Below, in pieces: positions 1 to 9,749 of a DNA stretch of 64,000 nt. The notes beneath the pieces were generated by a model. That model searched no databases. It was not told the DNA's origin and worked only from the letters and a program-made list of their open reading frames with translations. Position 1 is the stretch's first letter, and each line of letters begins with the position of its first letter. Source of the DNA: Acidimicrobiales bacterium (lineage in GTDB: Bacteria > Actinomycetota > Acidimicrobiia > Acidimicrobiales > GCA-2861595); contig JAUJNQ010000002.1 in NCBI GenBank assembly GCA_030448025.1, forward strand, positions 406,971 to 470,970, in the 5' to 3' direction. A program made the translations under genes and the position numbers.

Positions 1-895
1 CGGCGGCGAGCCCCGGCCAAAGGTCACCGAAGGTGAGGTCCGAGGGGTCACCCAGCGCCCGGAGCTGCGCCGCCCGTCCTCCCGTGGCGGCGAGGGCGGC
101 GGTTAGCGCGCCCCGGCAGTCGGGATCGAGGGGCCCGGCGCCTCGCAGCGTCCCCGAAGCAAGGTCATCGAGAAGGTCCGGCCAGCGGTCGACGATGACC
201 TGGCGCAAGCGCAGCAGGGTGGACGGGTTCGCCGTGGCCATCGCCGTGAGGTTGCGCTCCGCGAGGGCGAGGGCGGCGATGGAGTAGTAGCGGGCGTCGT
301 AGTCGGCGATGGTGAGCGTGACGGGCGGGACGATGTAGCGGCGACGGATGATTCCCGGCATGCCTTCGAGGATCATCCCGCTGGCCGAGCCGAACGGCAT
401 GCCACTGGGACCATGACCCTCGACGGCCGGACCGCCGATGCCGAGGATCCGACCCGACAGGGACCCGGTGGCGGCGTGGACCATGGTGGCCAGGAGCCGT
501 TGAGCCTTCGCTTGGCGGTTCAGGCCGGTCGGGGTCACCGGGATGTTTTTCGGCTCGCCGGTGGTGCCGCTGGTGATGGCGTACATGATGGGCGCCTCGG
601 CCGTGAGGACCGCTTCGCCTGTGGTCTGCTGACGCTCGATGTGCGGGCGGAGCCCTTCGTAGTCGTTGACCGGTACTGCCTTGGCGAACTCGCCGTGACC
701 CCGGATCGAGCCGAAGCCTTGTGAGCGCCCGAACGTGGTGTCGGTGTTGCGGGCGAGAATCTCGGCCAGGACCTTTGCCTGCGTCCCGGCGGGGTTGGCG
801 GACTGCTCGGTCAGCTCACCCCATAGTGTCCGGCGTCGCCAGCGCATGCCCAGGTCCAGGGCCGCACCGCTGAAGGCGTCCATCAACTTGGTCAT
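1..895 (-). CDS. GH3-family (GH3 auxin-responsive promoter-like) acyl-adenylating protein, 3' end off window
   Basis: Open minus frame from ATG at 893-895 to the window edge (absent from the ORF track because it is unterminated): MTKLMDAFSGAALDLGMRWRRRTLWGELTEQ...TDTTFGRSQGFGSIRGHGEFAKAVPVNDYEGLRPHIERQ...APIMYAITSGTTGEPKNIPVTP; the SGTTGEPK-type P-loop is typical of GH3/adenylating enzymes. ATGA overlap with the upstream gene. Confidence 0.8.
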   Translation of the reverse strand, partial: MTKLMDAFSGAALDLGMRWRRRTLWGELTEQSANPAGTQAKVLAEILARNTDTTFGRSQGFGSIRGHGEFAKAVPVNDYEGLRPHIERQQTTGEAVLTAEAPIMYAITSGTTGEPKNIPVTPTGLNRQAKAQRLLATMVHAATGSLSGRILGIGGPAVEGHGPSGMPFGSASGMILEGMPGIIRRRYIVPPVTLTIADYDARYYSIAALALAERNLTAMATANPSTLLRLRQVIVDRWPDLLDDLASGTLRGAGPLDPDCRGALTAALAATGGRAAQLRALGDPSDLTFGDLWPGLAA

Positions 896-2379
896 GACGA
901 CGCGACGGCCCGCCGGAAGGGGGCGGCGACCTGCCCGACGAAGGTCGTCGGATAAGACGGTTCGCCATTGCCGAGCTCGCCGACCTCGCGATCGGCGGGC
1001 AGGTACCGCGTGCCGAAAAGCGTGTCCCAGATGATGAGCTTGTTGCCGTAGTTGTGGTTGGCGTCGCGGAGGTCGGCCGCGTGGTGCCACCGGTGCAGTT
1101 CGGGCCCGGCGATCAGCTGGTTGAGCGGACCGAGCCGCACGTCGCAGTTGGAGTGCTGGAAGAAGCCGTTCACCGCATAGAAGACGTAGTAGCCGGCCAG
1201 GACCCGGGGGTCGACGCCGAGAATGACGAACGGGAGCGTTTCAACGAGGGACTGAAGTACCTCGTCCAGGGGGTGGAAGCGACCGACGTTGAGCCAGTAG
1301 AGCCGGTCGGGTGAGTGATGGATGGCGTGGAGCCCCCAGAGGGTCGGGCTGTTGTGCGTGGCCCGGTGCAGCCAGTAGCGGAAAAAGTCCGCCACGATGA
1401 GCATCAGCGCCACCTGCACGATGCCGGGAAGGCGGTGAGGCCACAGGTGGTCCACCTCCCAGACCGAATCGGCGAACGCACTGGCGCACAGCGCGAAGGC
1501 GATCCCTGCGAAAGCCGGGACGACCATCTGCACCACGGCCATGAAGGCCATGTCGGTCGTGACCGTGCCGCGGTCGGGTCCCCATGCCGCCCGGTACGGC
1601 CAACGCTGCTCCACAACCGTGATCAGGATCGCCGCAACAAGGATCGGACCGTAGGCGGCGACGGCGGTGGGGGTGCCGCTCCGGTCCAGCAGGTAGAAGG
1701 CGACACAGGCACCGATCGACACCAGGGGATAGAGGAGAACCCGCGGCGCTGCCGCCGGCATCGTCCAGCCGCCGGACTCGTGATGCATCCAGGTGAAGAG
1801 GAAGCTGGCAAGAACGAGGTGGAAGATCGTCGGGAGCCGAGCGTCGAGCCACCCCCCGTCGGTGGCGAAGGTGAGACCGGCGATCAACCGGAAGGCCATC
1901 ACCGCGAGGTAGATGACTGCGAGGGCAGAGACTGCCCGTCGCCATTCCTGCGGCAGGCGGCGCTGGCCTCGGCTGACGGCTCGGACCACCCGGAGCTGCC
2001 CAGCGACGATCACCAACTGCAACGCGACGAGGACCGCGTACGGGAGCGCGCCGCTCTGCCATTCCTCGAAGCCAGGCAGGACGTCGACGGGGTGGAAGTA
2101 CTGGATGAGCTGGACAACGACACGACCGACGAACAACACGGCCAGCAGCGCCAGGAGGCGGGCGTGGAACCGCGAACTGCCGGCACGCTCCGTCGGCTTT
2201 CTTTGTTCCGCTTTGGCGGTTGGGATCTTTCCCGACTCGGTCCCGGGTTCGTACGGTGATGCCACATCGGCACCATAAGCGTGGATCACGTCTGGGGGCA
2301 TCCGGGATTCCCCTCGTTGCCGGCTGGGGAACCCCCTATTGGATGGCGAGGACATGTGAAGTCGGCGGCGCCCTCCCAC
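892..2379 (-). CDS. sterol desaturase/fatty acid hydroxylase superfamily membrane protein
   Basis: His-cluster motifs HRATHN, HAIHHSPDRL, HRWHHAADLRDANHNYG plus multiple TM segments; start may be internal. Confidence 0.85.
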   Translation of the reverse strand: MGGRRRLHMSSPSNRGFPSRQRGESRMPPDVIHAYGADVASPYEPGTESGKIPTAKAEQRKPTERAGSSRFHARLLALLAVLFVGRVVVQLIQYFHPVDVLPGFEEWQSGALPYAVLVALQLVIVAGQLRVVRAVSRGQRRLPQEWRRAVSALAVIYLAVMAFRLIAGLTFATDGGWLDARLPTIFHLVLASFLFTWMHHESGGWTMPAAAPRVLLYPLVSIGACVAFYLLDRSGTPTAVAAYGPILVAAILITVVEQRWPYRAAWGPDRGTVTTDMAFMAVVQMVVPAFAGIAFALCASAFADSVWEVDHLWPHRLPGIVQVALMLIVADFFRYWLHRATHNSPTLWGLHAIHHSPDRLYWLNVGRFHPLDEVLQSLVETLPFVILGVDPRVLAGYYVFYAVNGFFQHSNCDVRLGPLNQLIAGPELHRWHHAADLRDANHNYGNKLIIWDTLFGTRYLPADREVGELGNGEPSYPTTFVGQVAAPFRRAVASS

Positions 2380-2521
2380 TTAGCGACTCCGTTGGGAACG
2401 CTCGGGAACGGCACGAGTGTGGCGCGAGGTATCGCGACCGCGAGGGCGCACCGAACCTTGCATCGCTCGTGGCATGGCCTGCCTTCGACCGCTGTTCGAC
2501 CGCGCGGGTTCCTATTTCTAC

Positions 2522-4044
2522 TTACGTGTCGTCGAGACCACCGCCGCCCCCGCCCTCGGCAGGTTCCGCAATCGGGGCGAGCGCTCTAAGCAGCGTCGCG
2601 TCGAGCGTCTTTGGCGACCAGCCGCCCGGGCGGGTGAGCGCGTCAGTGAGCACCTCGCGCAGCAGCTTCACGGCGACGTCGCAGTGTCGTATGTGCTGTC
2701 GCCGAGGGTCATTCGTCGCGAACGATCGCCGGGCGTGCCGTGGACGACTGCTGACCGGTGTGAGTACACCTTCCTTACCAACTCGTAGACCGTCTGTGCG
2801 TCAGCGGGATCGCTCGCGCGAGTTGCAAGAGCAGTTGCCGCCCGCAGCGCAAGGCGGTGCGAGAGTTCGTCGCGTCCCTCGCTGAGCAAGGCTTCCAGGC
2901 CGATACACGCGTCGATGGTTCGATCGTCGTCGGTTGCCCGCAGAGCCGCCAAAGACAGTCGCCGCGCCGCGAGCCGGACGTGTGCCGCGGCCGCACGCAA
3001 CGAGGACACGAGGGCCGGGACCAGTTGCAGGGCCTCGTTGGAGATCGGGTTTGGCGCTCGCAGCCAGCCGTAGTCGTCGAACGAGTCGGGGTAGCGGCGA
3101 AAGGTTGCCACCGTCGTCAACGGGGGGAGGTCGTAGTCCCACCGATCGGCCCAGCCGAGCGGACGACGGAGCACCTGCGCGTACCCGACGTCGATGTGGG
3201 TGGCGATGCGCAGCGCCTCGCATACGAGATCGGCGTCGTCCAGCGGAACCGGTTCGTTGTCTCGGCCAAACAGCCTCGGTCCCGGTCCTGGATTGGAGAG
3301 CTGGCGTCCGGACACGACCAGCGCGTGGGTCGCGGCACCAATCACGGTGTCGGGGACGCTCGTGATCGAGTAGTCGCCTGGGGCTCTCGCTGCCTGTGTT
3401 GCAGCGTCCATCGGTTCGATGCGGGTCGTGGCGTCGACGACCAAGACCTGACCGAGTTCGAAGGCGGTAAGCACGAGCGGGATGACGTACTCGACCGGGA
3501 GCGGATCGAGGAGCCACGCTCGCTCACGTTCCAGGTACAAGGGAAGTAGGGCGTCCTCGGTCGCCACCCCAGTTGCGCGAGCACGGTCGAGCAGGGATAG
3601 GGCGAGGTCTGCCACCTGGATTTCAAGCATCCGGTCCTCGATGTCAGCCCTGCCGGTCGCAGTGGCGATCGCCACCCGAGCGCGCAGGTCGTCGTGTGCG
3701 CGGACGTACAAGATGAGCGCGGCGAGTTCTGGAACATCGCTGTAGGCGATCGGCTTGAGCTGATCCCTCTTCGGTCCGAACAGCGCGGAAAAGTCGGTTG
3801 GCGCGTCGTCATGTGGGAACAGGCGAGAGCGGCTGAGGTTGGGCCAGCCGCGGTCGAATGCGGTGACGGACGGCAGCTCAATGCTTGGACGCCATCCACC
3901 ACGCTCGAGCTGTCGGTCGGCAGCGGCGCCGGCTGCCCACACGGCTGCTCGAGTTAGGTTCCAAAGCTCGGGCTCGATCGGCTGTACGCCAACGTTCGCG
4001 GGCGCGACGGGCGGCTGCGCGACATCGTCTATTCGAGAACCCAC
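2522..4044 (-). pseudogene. Apea-like HEPN domain protein, apparently interrupted by a 1-nt frameshift near 2680-2690
   Basis: ORF 2668..4179 (likely GTG start at 4044) carries ACIGLEALLSEGRDELSHRLALRAATAL...VYELVRKVYSHRSAVVHG (HEPN-Apea-like). After the stop at 2668 the coding signature continues in another frame (CDVAVKLLREVLTDALTRPGGWSPKTLDATLLRALAPIAEPAEGGGGGGLDDT*) to TAA at 2522-2524. Confidence 0.65.
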
Positions 4045-4476
4045 TAACCCATGATCTCCCCATCGGGCCTCGCCGCGCGCTGGACGGGATTGTCGGCTGC
4101 GCCGCCTGCCACAGATCGACGCTTCTCGTGCGGTTCTCAGCCATGGGCGGGGACACTGGGCACCGCCGGAGTACGGCACGGGTTGGGCGCGAGGTAACCG
4201 CGCCGTACATGGGCGCCTGGCCTCCCGCCCGAGGCAGCCTCCGGCCGGCGATCAGGGGCAGTTCCGACCCTCTTTGTAACCGCGCAGTAGTTGGCACATT
4301 CCCGCTCGACTACGCGCCGGCCGCGGCGGCACGTGGTGTCCGGTTACCGATGCTGCTCACTCCCACATACGCCGTGGTCAGACGCTGCTTTCGTCCAATC
4401 AGCGCTCACGCGGCGACGCACCCCGATCTGAACTTGGGGGATCGGGGCTACAACGCAGCCGCCGCACCAGGCGGCT

Positions 4477-5784
4477 CTAGGGCTCGCTGAACACCCGGAT
4501 GTCGCGCCACATGTTCTCGTGGCTCTGGTGCACCTCACGGACCCAGGCGGGCACGGCGCTCCAATCGACGGTCACCTCGCGCTCTCCCCATCCAACCCGC
4601 ACAATCCGGCGATCGCCAGCGAAATCGGCGACCAAGTCGCGGCGGACGAACAGCAGGTGTCCGCGCCACGGTTCCTCCGCGCGGAAGGTCGCCGACGCAC
4701 GGACCCCGTCGAAGCCGACAAGATCCAAGGTGCCGGGCAGCTGACGAAGCCCGAACCGGGCAGCGAACTCGAACGACGGCACGTCATAAGACCGCGTCAG
4801 CACCGTCGGTGAGCCGCCTTCACCGGTCGAGAGCTCTACGGCCACCTGCCCGAGCCCGATGCCTTCGTCGCGCCAGTCACGACGCAACGCAGGACGGGAG
4901 TAGGTGTCATCGTCACCGTCCTCGAAGCGCACCTCGAACCTGGGGCTCCACGGCACCTCCCCGGCGAACACACCACGGACTGTCGGGAGCTCAGGAAAAA
5001 AGTCGTTCCCGAGGTACTTGAGCCCGCCGATCATCTCGAGTGCGGGATCCACATCGGCAGGCTCCAAAAGGAGCGTGCGGAAGAACCCCCAGACGCGCCG
5101 CCCGTCACGCTTATGCTCCAAGAACCCCTCGACCAGCAGCCACCCGCCGGCGACGCCGTAGATCTCCTCAGGTGACCACAACTCCGCTGGCACGTGCACC
5201 GCACCGGTCCGGAGCCACACCTCGTCGGCCATCGATGCGGTAGGCGCCCACTCCGGGAGCGGGAGGGGAAGGACCGGGGGTTCATCGGGGAACGACGGGT
5301 CGATGTCGGGCGTCACGTTCCGCGCACCCCCGACCCGCTGGTCCCGAATCCGCCCGGCATCAGCGAGACGGCCGATCAGCTCGAAGTACGCGATCCAGCC
5401 GTACTTCGCCGCTCGGCCCTCCACGAATGCCAGCGCCTGCGCCACCGCCTCCACGTGGGCCCGGACCACCACCGAGGAGATCTGCGGGCTCCCGAAGGCC
5501 CACAGCAGCGACACCGACTTGGGGGCGGAGAAGGTGGCGTCGAAGGCCATGTCCCGCCGCCCCCGCTTGCCGGCCAGCAGGTCTGTCCCCACCTCGGGGT
5601 CATGGCCGTCGACCAGAGCCCGCAGGTCGTCGTGTCCCACAACTCCGGACAGGCCCAGCTCACCGGCCCATGTCCCGGCCCACACGCCTGGGGCCTCGCC
5701 GTGGCCCAGGTAGTACTCCTCCAGCCCCTCGGCTACGGCCGAGATGGTGTACTCGGCGTCGGTGAGGGCCGCCACCCTCAACAC
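4477..5784 (-). CDS. chimeric protein: truncated TrwC/MobF relaxase N-terminus fused to an unrelated C-terminal region
   Basis: GTG start at 5784: VLRVAALTDAEYTISAVAEGLEEYYLGHGEAPGVWAG...MAFDATFSAPKSVSLLWAFG...AHVEAVAQALAFVEGRAA is MobF-like; from about 5406 the sequence becomes KYGWIAYFELIGRLADAGRIRD...LEMIGGLKYLGNDFFPELPTVRGVFAGEVPWSPRF..., without the relaxase HxH motif. Confidence 0.65.
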   Translation of the reverse strand: MLRVAALTDAEYTISAVAEGLEEYYLGHGEAPGVWAGTWAGELGLSGVVGHDDLRALVDGHDPEVGTDLLAGKRGRRDMAFDATFSAPKSVSLLWAFGSPQISSVVVRAHVEAVAQALAFVEGRAAKYGWIAYFELIGRLADAGRIRDQRVGGARNVTPDIDPSFPDEPPVLPLPLPEWAPTASMADEVWLRTGAVHVPAELWSPEEIYGVAGGWLLVEGFLEHKRDGRRVWGFFRTLLLEPADVDPALEMIGGLKYLGNDFFPELPTVRGVFAGEVPWSPRFEVRFEDGDDDTYSRPALRRDWRDEGIGLGQVAVELSTGEGGSPTVLTRSYDVPSFEFAARFGLRQLPGTLDLVGFDGVRASATFRAEEPWRGHLLFVRRDLVADFAGDRRIVRVGWGEREVTVDWSAVPAWVREVHQSHENMWRDIRVFSEP

Positions 5785-6488
5785 GGGTCGGCCCCTCCCC
5801 CGCCGCTGCCACCAAGGCCGGCCGCATCGGCCTCCCCGGAGGGGTGGCAACTGTCTGGAGTTCGAATCGGTGAGATTGCGTAGCGATGGTGGTGGTCGTC
5901 GTCGGGTTCGGTGTCGAGCTGGTCGAGTGGCGTTCTGTGCTGCGTTGAGGTCGGAGTTGGCGCTGTCGTTGATGACGTGGTGGTCGTGTCGTCTTCAGGC
6001 GCAGCGTCCTCACCGAGAAGGCTGAGTTGGGCGGCGCGTGAAACTGGGCTGTCGTCGGCGACCGGTGCCCGGCGCAAGCGCCGACGTCGTGCGCCGTCCC
6101 CAACCTCGGGACGCCCGGGCCTGTCCCCGTTCGAGGGACGCACGACTGTGCTAGTGGCGACAGGATCGGCGGCACCGAGCCGAGTCAGGCCGGAGATCGG
6201 TGTCACCACGTAGTGCGAGCCGTCGGCGGGCCGCTCGGTTGAACAGCGGAGGACGAAGCCGGCGGCGGCGAGCCTGACCAGGGCCCGGGCCACGGTGTCC
6301 TTGTCCAGGCCGAGCGCCGTTCCCAGCCGGCGCACGCTGGTGGTGGCGACCAGGCGGCCGTCTTCGCCTCGCTCGGCGCCGAGGGTCAGTTCCTCCAGCA
6401 CGGCCCAGGCCGTGGGGCCGAGCCCTGCCTTCGCGGCGCGCGCGGCGCCGGTGAGCACCACGGTCGGCTCTGGGCCGGGCTCGCTCAT
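5778..6488 (-). CDS. winged-helix/HTH protein of mobile-element type
   Basis: SVRRLGTALGLDKDTVARALVRLAAAGFVLR wHTH signature; immediately upstream of the relaxase fragment. Confidence 0.6.
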   Translation of the reverse strand: MSEPGPEPTVVLTGAARAAKAGLGPTAWAVLEELTLGAERGEDGRLVATTSVRRLGTALGLDKDTVARALVRLAAAGFVLRCSTERPADGSHYVVTPISGLTRLGAADPVATSTVVRPSNGDRPGRPEVGDGARRRRLRRAPVADDSPVSRAAQLSLLGEDAAPEDDTTTTSSTTAPTPTSTQHRTPLDQLDTEPDDDHHHRYAISPIRTPDSCHPSGEADAAGLGGSGGGGADPC

Positions 6489-6775
6489 GGCCGGCGGCGC
6501 CGGCCCCCGTCCATGCCGCGCAACTGCGGTGCGGGTGCAGGGGGATCAGCAAGGAGGAACTGCTCGAGACGGACCCGGACCACTCGCAGGCAGCGGCCAA
6601 GGCGGACCACGGGGAGGCCCTCTCGCCCGCCGGTGGCCTCGAAGCGGGCGGCCAGCTCATAGGCCGTCCGGCGGCCAATGCGCAGCAGGGCCGCTGCCTC
6701 CTCGATGGTGAGCAGGTCGGCGACGTCGTTGGACAGGACGCTGGCTCGGCTGTGGGGCTCGGGGTGCTCCGCCAC
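6485..6775 (-). CDS. excisionase-like helix-turn-helix protein
   Basis: LLTIEEAAALLRIGRRTAYELAARFEATGG...LPVVRLGRCLRVVRVRLEQFL is typical of MerR-like Xis proteins. Confidence 0.75.
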   Translation of the reverse strand: MAEHPEPHSRASVLSNDVADLLTIEEAAALLRIGRRTAYELAARFEATGGREGLPVVRLGRCLRVVRVRLEQFLLADPPAPAPQLRGMDGGRRRRP

Positions 6776-6890
6776 GGCCGGGGAAGTTACGCCCTTGTCA
6801 TTCCCTGGTCAACGGGTAGAATTACGGGGTCATGTACTCATGGACACCAGGGGACACTAGGGGTTACCAGCGAGTACCAACGGACACTAG

Positions 6891-7547
6891 ATGAACGAGA
6901 AAAAATCTTCGCCGAGGTCGCCTCGCAAGGCCCCAGAGGCTCGATATCGGGGCATGACGCCCAACCAGGTGGTGGCCTACAACCTCCTGCGGGCCCGCCA
7001 GCTCCGGGGCTTGACCCAGGACCAGGCCGCCGCCGCCCTCGAGCCCTACCTCGGACTGCGCTGGTCCAAGGCCAGCTTCTCCCAGGCTGAGCGATCCGTG
7101 GGGGGGAAGTTCGTGCGCCAGTTCGACGCCGACGAGGTGGTGGCCTTCGCCCGGGGCTTCGAGCTGCCCGTCACCTGGTTCTTCATGCCGCCTCCTGCGT
7201 GGAAGGACGGCGCCCCGGTCAAGCTCAGCACCCCCGACGCCCGGCGATTCGGCACCGAGCTGGCCCTGCTGGTCGACCTGGTCTTCGGGGACGACAGCCA
7301 CCACTGTCAACTTCTCGAAGCACGGCTGGCCGAGTTCCTGGACTCGCTCGGCCCCGACCGCCTCACGCAGGCGCAGGAGCAAATAGCCGGCGCCGCCCTG
7401 CGAGCCGCTGGGATCGTGCGACACCGGCTCGGTGATGTCGAACAGTGGGAGGAGTCGCTACGGGCAGTAGCCGATCACCTTGGCGGGCTGCGGAGGCAGC
7501 TGGAGGGGTCTGTGGGTGAGGCGGCAGAGAAGGACGGAGAACGCTGA
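6891..7547 (+). CDS. XRE-family HTH regulator
   Basis: MTPNQVVAYNLLRARQLRGLTQDQAAAALEPYLGLRWSKASFSQAERSV...DADEVVAFARGFELPVTWFF. Confidence 0.75.
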   Translation: MNEKKSSPRSPRKAPEARYRGMTPNQVVAYNLLRARQLRGLTQDQAAAALEPYLGLRWSKASFSQAERSVGGKFVRQFDADEVVAFARGFELPVTWFFMPPPAWKDGAPVKLSTPDARRFGTELALLVDLVFGDDSHHCQLLEARLAEFLDSLGPDRLTQAQEQIAGAALRAAGIVRHRLGDVEQWEESLRAVADHLGGLRRQLEGSVGEAAEKDGER

Positions 7548-7575
7548 TGACGGCGATCGCGGAGGGAGTTCAGTC

Positions 7576-8709
7576 ATGGCTGTGAAGAGACTGTCGAGCG
7601 GAAAATGGGAGGCGTCGTACCGCGACCCGGTGGGTCGTGAGCGGATCAAGACCTGTCGCACGCGCGCCGAGGCGGACCGATGGCTCGCCGGCGTGAAGAC
7701 GGACATGGGACGAGGCGACTACATCGACCCGCGCCTTGCTCGCTCACGGTTCGGGGAGTGGGCCGAGGAATGGCTGGCGACGACAACGCACCTGAAGGCG
7801 AAGACCCGAGTCGACTACGAAGGAATGCTCCGTTGTCATGTCCTCCCGGCGTTCCGCGATCGGCCCATCGCCACCATCCAGCAGGTGGACGTTCGCCATT
7901 TCATCGCTGTGATGGCGGAGTCCGGGGCAGCAGCGGGCACCATCCGATCGGCCCGCAAGGTGCTCCGCCTGGTGCTGGCCACGGCCCAGAGCGCTGGGGC
8001 CGTCAAGGCGAACCCTTGCGACGGCGTGAAGGTGGGCCAGTCTCCGAAGGACGAGATGATCTTCCTGACCGCCGAGCAGGTTGAGAGGCTGGCCACCAGC
8101 ATCCGGCCGCCTTATGACACGCTCGTCCGCTTCGCGGCCTACACCGGTCTCCGGGCTGGCGAGGTCGGCGCCCTGAGGGTCGGGCGCCTGGAATTGCTGC
8201 GGGGACGGGTGCAGGTGGCCGAGTCGGTGACCGAGGTGCAGGGTCGGGGGCTTGTGTTCGGACCGACGAAGACCTACGAGCGTCGGGCGGCTCCCCTACT
8301 GCCCTCGGTGCGAGACGAGCTCGGTGCCATCCTCGCCGGACGGCCAGCTGATCCTGCCGCGTTCGTGTTCACCGCTCCAGAAGGCGGGCCTCTGCGCCAC
8401 AAGAACTTCTACCGGCGCCTCTTCAAGCCGGCCGTGTTGGCCGCCGACCTGCCCCAGGGGACGCGTTTCCATGACCTACGCCACACTTGCGCAGCGCTGA
8501 TGATCGCCCTCGGCGCTCATCCCAAGGCCATCCAGGAACGCCTCGGGCACTCGTCGATCACGGTCACCCTCGACCGCTACGGTCATCTCTTCCCATCCCT
8601 TGACGAGGCCCTCACGGCCCGCCTGGACGAGATGCGCCAGGACGCTCTCGCCGCACTGGGCAATCGGCCGCCGGCCGGGTTGGCCGCGGTCCGTAAACTG
8701 GGGGACTGA
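7576..8709 (+). CDS. tyrosine-type site-specific recombinase/integrase
   Basis: MAVKRLSSGKWEASYRDPVGRERIKTCRTRAEADRWL...; catalytic motifs TGLRAGEVGALRV, HDLRHTCAALMI, LGHSSITVTLDRYGHLFP; upstream ATG of the ORF is non-conserved. Confidence 0.93.
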   Translation: MAVKRLSSGKWEASYRDPVGRERIKTCRTRAEADRWLAGVKTDMGRGDYIDPRLARSRFGEWAEEWLATTTHLKAKTRVDYEGMLRCHVLPAFRDRPIATIQQVDVRHFIAVMAESGAAAGTIRSARKVLRLVLATAQSAGAVKANPCDGVKVGQSPKDEMIFLTAEQVERLATSIRPPYDTLVRFAAYTGLRAGEVGALRVGRLELLRGRVQVAESVTEVQGRGLVFGPTKTYERRAAPLLPSVRDELGAILAGRPADPAAFVFTAPEGGPLRHKNFYRRLFKPAVLAADLPQGTRFHDLRHTCAALMIALGAHPKAIQERLGHSSITVTLDRYGHLFPSLDEALTARLDEMRQDALAALGNRPPAGLAAVRKLGD

Positions 8710-8710
8710 G

Positions 8711-8914
8711 ATGGCAATCCAACCCGCCAAGGACAATCCCGGGGACCGGAACCCCGACACTGAACCGGTTGAGCCAGGGGACCACGCTGCTGACCGGCTC
8801 ACAGTCGACGAGCTGCTGCGGCGTGCCCGGCCGCTCCCCCCGCATGAGGAGATGGTGATCGAGGGCATCACGGAGGAAGAAGGCGCCGCCTTCCTCGCTG
8901 CACTCGACGATTGA
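8711..8914 (+). CDS. putative antitoxin of a VapBC-like module
   Basis: 67 aa acidic ORF whose TGA overlaps the TTG start of the PIN gene. Confidence 0.55.
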   Translation: MAIQPAKDNPGDRNPDTEPVEPGDHAADRLTVDELLRRARPLPPHEEMVIEGITEEEGAAFLAALDD

Positions 8915-9342
8915 ACGCCCGGCGGAGGCGTGGCCCAATCGTCATCGACACCAACGTGTTCGGCGCCGACCTTGTGCCGGGCTCGCTGCTCACCGAACTC
9001 TACGAGCCGCTCATGGTGGGGAGGGCTGCGTTCATCTCCTTCCAGACCGTCGCGGAGCTTCGCTTCGGAGCGCTACGCCGTGAGTGGGGCGCGCCACGCC
9101 TCCTCCAGCTCCACATGAAGATCGCCCGGGCTCAGGTGGTCCACTCCAACGAGAAGCTCGTCGTCACCTACGCCGAGCTGCGAGCGGCTTGCGAACGTTC
9201 CGGCCACGCTCTTGGCCAGCGGGACCATGACGCCGACCGTTGGATCGCGGCCACGGCCATCCGCCTTGGCGTGCCGTTGCTGTCGCACGACGGAATCTTC
9301 CGGAACGCTCCCGGCCTCGTTCTCGAGAACGCTGACGAGTGA
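8911..9342 (+). CDS. PIN-domain toxin (VapC-like)
   Basis: VIDTNVFGADL...FQTVAELRFGALRREWG...DHDADRWIAATAIRLGVPLLSHDGIF. Confidence 0.85.
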   Translation: MNARRRRGPIVIDTNVFGADLVPGSLLTELYEPLMVGRAAFISFQTVAELRFGALRREWGAPRLLQLHMKIARAQVVHSNEKLVVTYAELRAACERSGHALGQRDHDADRWIAATAIRLGVPLLSHDGIFRNAPGLVLENADE

Positions 9343-9493
9343 CCAACAGTGGCATCCCGTGCCCTTCAGGACCGCCCCGTGTCGCCTGGTGTCGCGGAGT
9401 TTCGCGGAGTTTTCGCGGAGTAGGCGCCGACCCACTCCGTTATCCACAGCTCGCCAGGGCCTGAAAAGCGCCTCTGACCTGCGCTGTTACCAG

Positions 9494-9567
9494 TGGAGAC
9501 GATGGGACTCGAACCCACGACCCCCTGCTTGCAAAGCAGGTGCTCTAGCCAGCTGAGCTACGCCCCC
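9494..9567 (-). tRNA. alaT: tRNA-Ala (TGC)
   Basis: rc = GGGGGCGTAGCTCAGCTGGCTAGAGCACCTGCTTTGCAAGCAGGGGGTCGTGGGTTCGAGTCCCATCGTCTCCA; full cloverleaf, anticodon TGC. Confidence 0.97.
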
Positions 9568-9749
9568 GGGGCATGCTGAAAAGGTGGCAGAAAACCCACC
9601 GGACCGATTCAGCGGCCTTGTCCAGCCGATTCTACCGGGCCGATCCGTGAGCCAACCGCTGGCCGGGGCCCGCGCCGGGTGACCAGCACCCCTGCCACTG
9701 CTAGGACGAGCGCGCCAAGTGGCCCTTGGGTCGTTTGGAGCGGACGGAC

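Noticed and set aside
5830-5880. GTTCGAATC T-loop-like word suggesting a tRNA or att site
   Set aside because: No cloverleaf and no match to the alaT 3' end could be found
9212-9556. Plus-strand ORF ending ...WDSNPRPPACKAGALAS
   Set aside because: Classic translation artefact across antisense tRNA-Ala
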